From assembly GCF_000170855.1 (NCBI RefSeq), contig NZ_ABCQ01000037.1, positions 1 through 48,190 of the forward strand: 48,190 nucleotides of DNA, in the 5' to 3' direction. The translations under genes were made by a program, and so were the position numbers. The notes under the pieces were generated by a model. That model worked only from the letters and a program-made list of their open reading frames with translations. It ran no database searches and was not told where the DNA came from. This DNA comes from Moritella sp. PE36. GTDB lineage: Bacteria; Pseudomonadota; Gammaproteobacteria; Enterobacterales; Moritellaceae. Below, one piece after another: positions 17,015 to 25,156 of this stretch (position 1 is its first letter; each line of letters begins with the position of its first letter).

Positions 17015-18007
17015 ATGATGAATCTAAAGAAGTTAAGTGTTGTATTGACCTTGGGGGCTACAGTGGCTCTTTCTGGTTGTGCAGGGCCTCGCTCTGTGAT
17101 GTCGATTACTCAAGATAAGATGGACTCGTTTGAGGATTACGACTTATCTATGGGAAAAGAAAATAACCACAGTGTTGCAATGCAATATATGCATTTAATC
17201 AGCAAAAAAAGAGTACACAAAGCTAATGACTTAGACGCGAACATGGACGGTTACACGAATGTCAGCGTGCGTACAACGCAGGCAGTGGCTGCCGTAGGTG
17301 TATTGGCTTCATCACTTAATCCTTTTCAAGCAATAGGCACTATTTTTGGTCAGCAAAGTAACTTGTCTAAGTTGCATTATATATATAAGCAAAATTTTAT
17401 TTTTACGATAAGTGCAGTTGCAACGTTATCAGATGCGGGAATACAAAAATCCTTAGATGAAAATCTAAACGTCATGACGGCTATTATCAGTGATGCCTAC
17501 AAAAAAGATGGTTCTGAAGTTATTGTAATGAAGAGAGGTATTAATTATGTTGTAATACCAACCAATAATGAGGGGAATATCGAACATTGTTTTTACCCTG
17601 AAGCAATAAATGACATTGCTTTAGTTAACCCTAAAGGAACTGAACGAGGGCGTGGTAATGATAATCGTGTCCACGGTTGCTACTCTAAAGTTTCTAAATA
17701 TGGGCTCCCGTATGCTTCAACTGGGGACAATGGCTTTGGATTGCCGCGTGGTAATTTCATGATTCAGTTAGCATACATCCCTGCCGCGTTTCCAATAGAT
17801 AAGCTTTCATCACCGCAATCTGGAGTCTATTTATATCAAACTTCACCGCGTTTTTTGAAAGATAAAAATTTACAGAATTATATCAAAAATAATAAACTGG
17901 ATGATATCGCCCCATATATTGTGGAACGATCAGCTTTTGTGAAAGTGCCAGTAATGACTGACTTGAATAGTGGCAAAAAACTTCAATTTGGAACGATTGA
18001 TAATTAA
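17015..18007 (+). CDS. hypothetical lipoprotein
   Basis: This 330-residue protein starts at ATG 17015 after AAGGAATTC. A signal peptide with lipobox ends at LSGC, so Cys22 should be lipidated and the protein anchored in the inner or outer membrane facing the periplasm. A small hydrophobic patch (AVAAVGVLASSLNPFQAIGT, about residues 90-110) may be an amphipathic or buried helix. No family is recognised. The gene stands alone with over 400 non-coding bases on each side. Confidence 0.75.
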   Translation: MMNLKKLSVVLTLGATVALSGCAGPRSVMSITQDKMDSFEDYDLSMGKENNHSVAMQYMHLISKKRVHKANDLDANMDGYTNVSVRTTQAVAAVGVLASSLNPFQAIGTIFGQQSNLSKLHYIYKQNFIFTISAVATLSDAGIQKSLDENLNVMTAIISDAYKKDGSEVIVMKRGINYVVIPTNNEGNIEHCFYPEAINDIALVNPKGTERGRGNDNRVHGCYSKVSKYGLPYASTGDNGFGLPRGNFMIQLAYIPAAFPIDKLSSPQSGVYLYQTSPRFLKDKNLQNYIKNNKLDDIAPYIVERSAFVKVPVMTDLNSGKKLQFGTIDN

Positions 18008-18127
18008 ATTGCAGATAAGCTAAATAATCAGTGCTTAAATGGTTTAGTTAAAGTTATTCGTGAGTTCATTAATCAAATATAGGGTTGTTTATCTGCAATC
18101 ATTAATCATGGATGAATGGCCGAGACC

Positions 18128-18262
18128 ACTGCGGATGACGCATTGTTGTGGTTAATGGGGGGTGAGGGCATCAGTTGGAATCCGTCACTTTTCCTATAAA
18201 ATATAATGAGTATTACTAGCGGCTAGAATAATAGCACTAAGCCAGTTTTGTCCATGAATGAG
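18128..18262 (+). repeat. dispersed intergenic repeat, copy 5 (partial), with a degenerate dif-like left edge
   Basis: ACTGCGGATGACGCAT at 18128 resembles a decayed XerC arm and spacer. It precedes the same left module (CCTATAAAATATAATGAGTA) that follows pdif 4 and pdif 5. It then runs to CACTAAGCCAGTTTTGTCCA and breaks off. No gene is seen in 18008-18524. Confidence 0.5.
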
Positions 18263-18524
18263 CAGCTAGTCAGCCTAACTCGAAACTGCCCCTTTATGTG
18301 CTAGAAAAAACTCATTTACTATCTATTAATGTGCGCTTTCCCTATCAAATTTAATCCGATTCAATTAATTGATAAATTATACTTCACTTAGCAGTCTATT
18401 CTATCAACATCCTTACTAAGAAATTGATTATAAATTGAAATGATAAATCAAAGGAGGCATGATGAGAGGATTGAAAGCGGCAGATAGCCGTCTAAGTAGC
18501 ATGAAATTTATTCTGGAGAGTTGA

Positions 18525-19376
18525 GTGTCTGAAATTATATATCACTATACCGATATTGGTGCATGTCAGAGTATGCTGACTTACAACAAGTTTTGGTTGA
18601 GCGCACATTCATTCCTAAATGATGAAAAAGAATACTATGAAGGTTTAAACATCCTTGAGGAAAAATTAAACTCTTACATTGGTAGTGTTGGAACATATTC
18701 TCAAGAAACGACACAAGAACTGCTATCGCACATCAAGGATGTAATGATCTATTCAACATCTTTTTCTCGTGAAGGTGATTTGCTATCTCAATGGCGTAGT
18801 TACTGCCCTAAAGAGGGCGGCGTTGCTATTGGTTTTGATAAAGCAATTTTAGAGCAACATCTTTGCGGTAGAAGAGAAGGAGTTAACTTTAGATACCTCC
18901 AAGACTGTTGCTATGATACGAAACATACAGATTGGGTTGCGGATACTATAGCCGAAGGGACTGTCAAGAATTTTGATAGAATGGGGTTATCAGCACACGC
19001 TCATTTCTCTCAAGAAAATACGTTCTTGGAAATGCTTACATTCTTAGCTCGAACCAAAAATTCTGCGTTTTCAGAAGAGGCAGAGGTACGCCTGTTTTCA
19101 TATGGGCATCGAGACTTAGACGTAATAAATACTCAAGAGATTAATAAATATCCTTCAATAAAACTTGTGAATCCAGAAGAAGTTTCGTTTAGACCAAAGC
19201 ACAACTTTCTAATACCGTTTCTCGCTATTGATTTCCCTCTAGAGGCAATAAAGGAAATCAAAGTCGGACCATCCAATTACCAAAGAGAAGCAATTGAAGG
19301 TTTACGAATGTTTTTAAAATCCAAGGGGATAGACATTTTAGTTTCTAGCTCCGATATTCCATATCGAGTGATTTAA
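18525..19376 (+). CDS. DUF2971 family protein
   Basis: This 283-residue protein starts at GTG 18525 with GGAGAG upstream. The N-terminal IIYHYTDIGACQSMLTYNKF and the following WLSAHSFLNDEKEYYEG match the start of DUF2971 proteins. YSTSFSREGDLLSQWRSY (about residues 84-101) and GVAIGF are further hallmarks. The biochemical role of the family is unknown; members occur often in genomic islands and next to defence genes. No membrane segment. It is a single gene. Confidence 0.75.
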   Translation: MSEIIYHYTDIGACQSMLTYNKFWLSAHSFLNDEKEYYEGLNILEEKLNSYIGSVGTYSQETTQELLSHIKDVMIYSTSFSREGDLLSQWRSYCPKEGGVAIGFDKAILEQHLCGRREGVNFRYLQDCCYDTKHTDWVADTIAEGTVKNFDRMGLSAHAHFSQENTFLEMLTFLARTKNSAFSEEAEVRLFSYGHRDLDVINTQEINKYPSIKLVNPEEVSFRPKHNFLIPFLAIDFPLEAIKEIKVGPSNYQREAIEGLRMFLKSKGIDILVSSSDIPYRVI

Positions 19377-19429
19377 ATTTAACAAACGCTTAAGGCTTCA
19401 AGATACCTTTTTAATCTGGTAGAAACGGT

Positions 19430-19560
19430 TTAGAGCTATATATCTAACTCGTTTTTGTCCAGTTCTAAGCTCTGTACCTGTTCCATTCTATGTGTTCCAT
19501 TCTATGTCGCTAAGCAGATTTTGTGATATTTTCAGTTAGCGCAATGAATCATTCGCAACC
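19430..19560 (+). repeat. dispersed intergenic repeat, copy 6 (diverged)
   Basis: TCTAACTCGTTTTTGTCCAG, TTCTAAGCTCTGTACC and GTCGCTAAGCAGATTTTGTG follow the family order loosely. The rest of 19377-19974 holds short open stretches without a start or family resemblance, possibly an eroded gene around 19590-19750. Confidence 0.45.
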
Positions 19561-19974
19561 TGTTCATGGTGCTTGCCCTGCCAAAAGTTATACGAATATT
19601 CGTAAGATGATGTGGCGAAAGGCTCTATGGTATCTCAATGGGTTACTATCAAAGATTAAACTGGTAGCATAGGTAAGCGATATGTGCGACTGAGTGTACC
19701 CGTTTGGTTCTTAGATATGCTCAAAGTTATAGAGTCCATAAGTGCAAATTAGCCCTACTGGGTATTGCCCGATCATGATTTGACCACCGTCATATGGGTA
19801 TACCTAATAGGTACAGTTGATATAAGTAGGGGATTCATGAGCTAAGCTCATAATGTTAACAGGAGTACTTTTGTACCCCTAGGCGCTTGACTCAAAACGG
19901 TAGGTTCATAAATGAATTGTTTTGAGCCAGTAGCAGCGCATCAGACAAGCGTGTTCCCAAAATAAACATCACAC

Positions 19975-21123
19975 TTACTGAGCATGCTCCTTGATGCAGA
20001 TAATTATTTGCTGTGCTTGCTTCTGCGCATCTTCTGAATATTCTTCTCCTTTAATGATATCTCTTAACTGCCTATTAACTTGGTTTAGATAATCCTTAAC
20101 CCTGCTCTTATCATCAATTCCCTTTAGTAGAGCTTTATCCCCACGCGGGGAAAGTGACATACGGAAGAATAAAACAAAGGGATGTCCACTAGGAAGTAGA
20201 CTGACAAGACAATCTAGTTCGAAAAGAATAGCTACAATGTTGTAGTGACCGTGAATAATATTGTTATATTTAGGCACATCTTCTCTACTGAAATAACTAA
20301 ATAGCTCAAATCCTAAATTCATAGGTGTATAGATGCCCATACTTTCACGTGGTGATTCTATACCACAAAACTCACTTAATGACTCAAAAATGTCTGCTGA
20401 GTGACTTCTCATAACCATTGGATCAATGACGTTTGCAAACACTTCGTCGTCATGAATTAAATCCCCAGTTCTTGGCGCTCTTATACACTTTAACCATAGA
20501 CACCCTGCGGTATTGAGAATCGTGAGTTCCACCTGATGAATAGGTGTTGGATTTGGTTGCTCTTTAAAACGGTATCCATCACCGTATTTAATTACCCTCC
20601 CACCGTGATAATCCCTTAAGATAGTGTCTATTTTATCAATATGTTTCCACGCTGAATTTAATGGGTGCGCTTCTGTCAGGTCGGATTGATTTAGCCTGTA
20701 TTTGTAATCTAAAAAGTCATTACAGAGAGAGTTACACGGGAATAATGACAAATACAATTTAATCCGATCTCCGAAAACATAAAAGTCTTTATGCTTATCT
20801 TCTAGAGTATCAAGTAACTGTTCAAACTGCGCTTTATGGTCTCTATAACGAGCAAAGTCTAAAGACTCTTCCTGCTTCTTCCAGACTCTTTCCTGATGTA
20901 TTACATTCTGTTTGTGCTGACGGTTTAGCATTATGAGAGAGCCTATCGTACCAATAGCTGCACCAAAAGTACTTACCGCAGCCAACCAAGTTCCAGCATC
21001 GCCTATCTCTAAGCTCCCCGCAAGCAACGAGTCCAGTATATAACCCAAGAGAATACCTCCAAATAGTATTCCAAATAGAGCTCCAACTACACTTGTTACA
21101 AAACATGTCACTATGTGTCTCAC
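19975..21123 (-). CDS. hypothetical membrane protein with a large cytosolic domain
   Basis: This 382-residue protein has a probable GTG start at 21123. Two N-terminal hydrophobic helices (about residues 8-34 and 47-66) are followed by a basic, heptad-rich linker (RQHKQNVIHQERVWKKQEES) and a helical domain of about 280 residues. This layout is common in putative phage-abortive-infection membrane proteins found in islands, but I see no catalytic motif, so that is only a suggestion. The gene reads against its neighbours and has long non-coding flanks. Confidence 0.6.
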   Translation of the reverse strand: MRHIVTCFVTSVVGALFGILFGGILLGYILDSLLAGSLEIGDAGTWLAAVSTFGAAIGTIGSLIMLNRQHKQNVIHQERVWKKQEESLDFARYRDHKAQFEQLLDTLEDKHKDFYVFGDRIKLYLSLFPCNSLCNDFLDYKYRLNQSDLTEAHPLNSAWKHIDKIDTILRDYHGGRVIKYGDGYRFKEQPNPTPIHQVELTILNTAGCLWLKCIRAPRTGDLIHDDEVFANVIDPMVMRSHSADIFESLSEFCGIESPRESMGIYTPMNLGFELFSYFSREDVPKYNNIIHGHYNIVAILFELDCLVSLLPSGHPFVLFFRMSLSPRGDKALLKGIDDKSRVKDYLNQVNRQLRDIIKGEEYSEDAQKQAQQIIICIKEHAQ

Positions 21124-21252
21124 TCGCGCCTAATCCATTGTTATTTTAAGTAAAACAATATATTACATGAGACAGGTTAAGTTATCTCTATATATTCAAA
21201 CGCATAAAGATTAATGAATGGTAAAAGCCAATGGATCTGGACTAAGGGCAAT

Positions 21253-21434
21253 ATTCTTAACAAGCGTGCTCCCTCTCGAAGGAGTCCCCTGAAAATGCAC
21301 TCATAAATTTCTACGATGATCTACTTATGAAATTCAGTTCTGAACAAGCCAAAATGTCGAATTGGACAATAACAGAACGTATACGTAAATTAAAACCCAA
21401 ACCACGTTATTGTGAAAGTTGTATAACAAGTTAA
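21253..21434 (+). pseudogene. short coding remnant ending at a cassette-like junction
   Basis: A frame open from about 21253 to the stop at 21432-21434 reads NFYDDLLMKFSSEQAKMSNW and then KLKPKPRYCESC, with a coding-like composition. Its only ATG leaves 35 codons. It ends in TATAACAAG, the usual left edge of an attC, followed at once by the dispersed repeat. It is probably a truncated cassette gene; family unknown. Nothing else is recognised in 21124-22094 apart from copy 7 and a possible attC half at 22003-22030. Confidence 0.35.
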
Positions 21435-21615
21435 TTTTAATCTACCCATACATTCTATAATGCGAATTGCATTTTTAAAGCATATGCACTAAGCCATTCC
21501 TGTCCATCAATGGCTTAGGGTGATCGCTCTAAGCCGAAATTGCCCCATTATCTATTTAGAGTAGTTACTTACTCAAAATATATTCATATCGGTTTGCCAT
21601 ACATTTGTTGATGTA
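21431..21615 (+). repeat. dispersed intergenic repeat, copy 7
   Basis: It starts at GTTAATTTTAATCTACCC directly after TATAACAA, has a 10-bp perfect hairpin (CTAAGCCATT / AATGGCTTAG) near 21488-21518, and continues through TTTAGAGTAGTTACTTACTC to ATCGGTTTGCCATACATTTG. Confidence 0.75.
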
Positions 21616-22094
21616 TTATTACTGTAGTGAAGTGAAAAAGAACTTAGTGTTGGCTAGCTAAAACAACATGTCCGTTGTTCGATAGATACGTGAGGACGTT
21701 TTCCTTAAGTCAAACTGAATTTGCATACGGGCATAATTAAATCGAATCGTTTTTTGCTAAAAATGGGCTACTTATATTGCCAAACAGTCTCAGTTTCACT
21801 TTTTGTAAAAGCTTATAGATTGAAATATAAAGCTTCTGTTCTTTATCAAATCTACTTATAGAGGTCCCTATAAATAAAAGTCTCAATTTCGTGGAATAAA
21901 GTGGTCAAGTTATGATTAAATAAAATTATGTAATGCATTGATTTATAAGTTAGTTTAAGATGGCATTTGAATTTTTACAATCGTCGGGAAAAAGACTTAT
22001 GAAGACGTCTGTATAATGCACCGTTATGCATATCTTTGACGGATATAAAAAACCTATAAATATTATTATTAAATTATAAGTTGCCCTATATATT

Positions 22095-22829
22095 ATGAAA
22101 AAAGAAAAGTTAAATCTCACAATTATTATTGTGGTATGTGTAACGTCGTTTGTTGCGTTGGGAGCTTGCTTAATAAATAAATTCGCACCGAAAGAAAAGA
22201 CAGCTGCAGGTTTCGCTCCTCTTTCTGCCCAATATGCTAAAGCATGTTCAAATGATGGGTTATGTTTAGAAAAAGTGGTTTTACTTCAAGGGCAGTTTGT
22301 CTTGGAATCAGAGAATGTGTTAAAAGCATTTGTTGCAGAGAACTCAGTTAATGGTGACATAGAGTATTTTTGCTTTGATTCACCAGGGGGCGATAATGAT
22401 TTTGGTAAATTTCTTGGCAATTACATTTCTAAAAATAAGCTTTCAACCTGTGTTGCAGATAAGTATTTTTCTTTAGATACAGGGAAAGAAATAGAGACAA
22501 TACAATCAGAAACTCAGTGTGTTTCGATGTGTCCATATACTTATATGGCGGGGAATGAAAGAGTGATGCTTGGTAAAACAGCTTCTTTTCTGTACCACTC
22601 GTCATCAGATAAATTTTCTGCTTGTGGTGTATGTCTCTGGAGTAGTAAAAATGAATCAGAGGCTGAGGAGTTTAATAAGTTACTCAATACATATATTGAA
22701 AATGGTAGTCTACCTGTCAATGAAATAGAAGTAATGATAACTAAAACATTTAAAATCCCCCCAGAAACCACCAAAAGAATGAGCATTGAACAATTAAAAC
22801 ATTACAACGTAGTAACTGAATTTAAATAA
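22095..22829 (+). CDS. ClpP/crotonase-like periplasmic protein
   Basis: This 244-residue protein starts at ATG 22095. An N-terminal hydrophobic helix (residues 9-27) directs it to the membrane or periplasm. DSPGGD (95-100), CVSMC (142-146) and MAGNERV (151-157) follow the order of the ClpP-fold predicted periplasmic proteins, where the small residue or serine between the cysteines is the likely nucleophile (Ser144) and His168 is a candidate partner. Several cysteines could form disulphides. The substrate is unknown. First gene of a three-cassette cluster, ending about 20 bases before an attC. Confidence 0.6.
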   Translation: MKKEKLNLTIIIVVCVTSFVALGACLINKFAPKEKTAAGFAPLSAQYAKACSNDGLCLEKVVLLQGQFVLESENVLKAFVAENSVNGDIEYFCFDSPGGDNDFGKFLGNYISKNKLSTCVADKYFSLDTGKEIETIQSETQCVSMCPYTYMAGNERVMLGKTASFLYHSSSDKFSACGVCLWSSKNESEAEEFNKLLNTYIENGSLPVNEIEVMITKTFKIPPETTKRMSIEQLKHYNVVTEFK

Positions 22830-22847
22830 TTAAATTGTACGTTTTAA

Positions 22848-22947
22848 ATGCATGGTAAGGCGCTTAAACGCAACTAAAACAGCTGGTTAGGTTTCGATTC
22901 GCTCAACATTACAACTAACAAATTTTGTCCGCTTAAGCGGCGTTAGT
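22848..22947 (+). repeat. attC site
   Basis: CGCTTAAACGCAACTAAAAC and AGCTGGTTAG pair imperfectly with CTAACAAATTTTGTCCGC and TTAAGCGGCG, followed by the canonical core GTTAGTT. It separates the ClpP-like and lipase genes. Confidence 0.8.
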
Positions 22948-22971
22948 TGTTTCAAAATTCCGGAATCATAG

Positions 22972-23889
22972 ATGAAAATAGAAGAAAGTTTACTGCATGT
23001 TTGTGGGTATGTGAGTAGCGAGGATTGGGAAAGTGCAAATTGGACTACAGAAAAAGCTTTTGTATGCTCAGTAATGTCAAATCTAGCATATACCCAGATT
23101 TCGCAGAGTGAATTAGCAGACCATGATAACGTGAAGATGTTACCGTCCAGTACGTACCATGAACTATTAAGTTCGAAGAGTACTGAATTTAGAAAATATT
23201 TCAACCTGTTAGACACTGATGAACGATTGGTTATCGAGAGACCTGGCGTTGTAGTCGTTGGTACTAAAATAAATGATGTCGTTTTCATCTCAATGCGCGG
23301 CACTCGTTTACTAAGTATAAAAGACTGGCGTATCAATTTAAATGCTAGAAAAGTATCTCCGTTTCCAGCTAAAAGAATCAAAATACATAAAGGGTTTTAC
23401 TTTGAAGTTCAGTCATTTTATGAAGAGCTCATGGGTGAATTAATTAAACGAAAGTGGCATGAGTCTCCCGTATATTTTGTCGGCCATTCTCTTGGTGGTG
23501 CCCTATCCGCAATTACATACGCTATGTGCGATCATTATGGGTTATATTTTAGCAAACAAAGAAGATTTTTATTGGGATATAGTGCCTGCTATACGTTTGG
23601 CATGCCTCGATGGGGAAATAGTGATGCAATGGCTATTCTTGAATCTCCCAAACATTTTTTCGTTGAAAATGATCTAGTTCCAAAGATACCACTAGAATCT
23701 TTGGGGTATAGCAATTGCACAAATAACATTTCAATTGATTCAACCACATTCAGTTATGTCAAATATAAAGGGGTAGTAAGCTATTTTACCGACTATCTCA
23801 ATCTTATTGTCGGCAATAAGTTTAAAGACCATAGTATTGAGACATATGTGGAGCGATTGTTTCAGAAACTATGTAGCTCAAACAACTAG
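22972..23889 (+). CDS. class 3 lipase-like alpha/beta hydrolase
   Basis: This 305-residue protein starts at ATG 22972, 25 bases after the attC core. VYFVGHSLGGALSAITYA contains the nucleophile elbow GHSLG with Ser173. FGMPRWGNSDAM and FFVENDLVPKIP (the Asp being a likely acid) follow in the usual class 3 order, and HSIETYVERL near the C-terminus supplies a plausible catalytic His. The oxyanion strand region FISMRGT (about residue 105) is also present. No signal peptide is visible, so it is intracellular or exported by another route. It would cleave acyl esters or phospholipids. It is a cassette gene between two attC sites. Confidence 0.75.
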   Translation: MKIEESLLHVCGYVSSEDWESANWTTEKAFVCSVMSNLAYTQISQSELADHDNVKMLPSSTYHELLSSKSTEFRKYFNLLDTDERLVIERPGVVVVGTKINDVVFISMRGTRLLSIKDWRINLNARKVSPFPAKRIKIHKGFYFEVQSFYEELMGELIKRKWHESPVYFVGHSLGGALSAITYAMCDHYGLYFSKQRRFLLGYSACYTFGMPRWGNSDAMAILESPKHFFVENDLVPKIPLESLGYSNCTNNISIDSTTFSYVKYKGVVSYFTDYLNLIVGNKFKDHSIETYVERLFQKLCSSNN

Positions 23890-23976
23890 CAAGCACTTTA
23901 AACGGAACAAAAACAGTTGGCTAAGTTTCACTTCAACGTTTAGCCAACAATTTTTGTTCCGTTTAAGTGGGGTTGG
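23882..23976 (+). repeat. attC site
   Basis: AACTAGCAAGCACTTTAAAC, then ACGGAACAAAAACAGTTGGC and GCCAACAATTTTTGTTCCGT form long paired arms, ending in TTTAAGTGGGGTTGG. The outer core is less canonical (GTTGGTA). Confidence 0.75.
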
Positions 23977-23998
23977 TAACCACTGATAAGGAGTCATA

Positions 23999-24649
23999 GT
24001 GAGCTCATGTAGCCGATGTGGTAACCCTGTAGAGTTTCGTTATGTCAATGGAAGATGCATTCCCTTACATCTATATGGTGGATGTATTGGCGAAGGCAAC
24101 TCAGCAGCCAATGATTACTCTGGCTATAACGTCAGCCACGAGAGTAAGTGTTTTTGCACCAACTGCCCAGACTGTGGAGAAGAGGTCTTTTTCATACGAC
24201 ATAATGGCGGAAGTGTATGGATTGACCCTCCGCTGGGGCCGCCTTGGTATAAGCACGGTTGTTTTGACAAACCGGCAGAGGGTACCCCGAAGAGTAGTCT
24301 GGCTACGACTTATAATCTTTCTCTACAAGCCAAAATAAAGGGAAAGCCAAACTTATTTATCGGCGTAGTTAAATCTACCAACGTGCACTGGTCTAAAGAT
24401 TACACTGATATTGTTATAGAGACAGGGAAGAATGGATCAAAAGAGATTCGTATAAAAAACAATGCTGGATTTCTTCTCGGTAAACTGTGTATTTATGATA
24501 CTTCTGAAAATGAGATGTGGCCTGTCGAAGAGCCATCTTACAAATTTACTGCTTACAATAATGGCCTTGTGAAGTGCCCCGAATGCAGAGTAATATTAAA
24601 CCCAAAAAATATGACTAAGCATTTACGTAAGCAGCATGGTCACAGCTAA
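23999..24649 (+). CDS. hypothetical protein with N-terminal zinc motifs and a C-terminal zinc finger
   Basis: This 216-residue protein starts at GTG 23999 with AAGGAG about 9 bases upstream. The N-terminal half has CSRCGNP, then CFCTNCPDCGEEV, a cysteine-rich nucleic-acid-binding look. The C-terminal CPECRVILNPKNMTKHLRKQ with a final HGH fits a C2H2-like finger. The centre may hold an OB- or SH3-like fold. It is probably a DNA- or RNA-binding protein (inference). It is the third cassette in the cluster and ends on an attC. Confidence 0.65.
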   Translation: MSSCSRCGNPVEFRYVNGRCIPLHLYGGCIGEGNSAANDYSGYNVSHESKCFCTNCPDCGEEVFFIRHNGGSVWIDPPLGPPWYKHGCFDKPAEGTPKSSLATTYNLSLQAKIKGKPNLFIGVVKSTNVHWSKDYTDIVIETGKNGSKEIRIKNNAGFLLGKLCIYDTSENEMWPVEEPSYKFTAYNNGLVKCPECRVILNPKNMTKHLRKQHGHS

Positions 24650-24722
24650 CAAGGCCAGCCAGAGGGACACAAAAACCGCCGCTTCGCTCTGGTTTTCTTG
24701 CCATACTGGCGGCGTTAATCTC
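24645..24722 (+). repeat. attC site
   Basis: AGCTAACAAGGCCAGCCAGA and GCCATACTGGCGGCGTTAAT form the ends, with inner arms ACCGCCGCTTCGC/CTGGTTTTC. The dispersed repeat begins at its GTTAATC core. Confidence 0.75.
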
Positions 24723-24905
24723 AATTTCATTATACTTTATGTACTGCGAACCATAACCTTTGAAGCTTAAGCTTAAGCTCTAAGCCGTTTCTGCCCCTTT
24801 TCTGCTTAGAGTCCTTACTCTGTCATAATATGTGCATATCGATTTGCCATATATTTTCTCATGTGAGGGATTGGAATTATTTGTCATATCACAACTGCAC
24901 ACGCG
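24716..24905 (+). repeat. dispersed intergenic repeat, copy 8
   Basis: A full-length copy: GTTAATCTCAATTTCATTAT at the attC core, then GCTCTAAGCCGTTTCTGCCC, GCTTAGAGTCCTTACTCTGT and TCATGTGAGGGATTGGAATT, ending in CATATCACAACTGCACACGC. Confidence 0.8.
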
Positions 24906-25073
24906 CCTTTGCCCCTTGACCACAACACTGTAGTGACTTGTCGTCTCATATGACAAAAACAACAGAAACAGAAACAAGCATTAGAGAGGATATTTTGTCT
25001 AAGTTGTGAAATAACTGCGTATTATCACCTCTATGTTCAATAGACCGCACATGGACTATTTCACCTTGAAATG

Positions 25074-25088
25074 CCCCCCCCCCCCCCC
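25074..25088 (+). repeat. C15 homopolymer tract
   Basis: Fifteen consecutive C lie about 70 bases before the start of the outer-membrane protein gene. Such tracts slip during replication and often phase-vary surface proteins by changing promoter spacing. No ORF crosses it here. Confidence 0.85.
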
Positions 25089-25117
25089 AATTCGGGGGAT
25101 TGTAAATACACAGTGCC

Positions 25118-25148
25118 AATGACAAAATGTTCACTTTATTTTGTCATT
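25118..25148. promoter_or_regulatory. perfect inverted repeat before the outer-membrane protein gene
   Basis: AATGACAAAAT and ATTTTGTCATT are perfect 11-bp arms around a 9-base loop. It lies between the C tract and the gene start. It could be an operator or a 5'-leader hairpin. The lack of GC pairs argues against a terminator. Confidence 0.55.
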
Positions 25149-25156
25149 ATTAAATT

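Noticed and set aside
18128-18155. Additional dif-like site
   Set aside because: Too many mismatches in both arms to call as an active site; noted only as the degenerate edge of repeat copy 5.
19590-19760. Possible eroded gene fragment (RYVRLSVPVWFLDMLK)
   Set aside because: Short, interrupted and without a recognisable family; kept only as a note.
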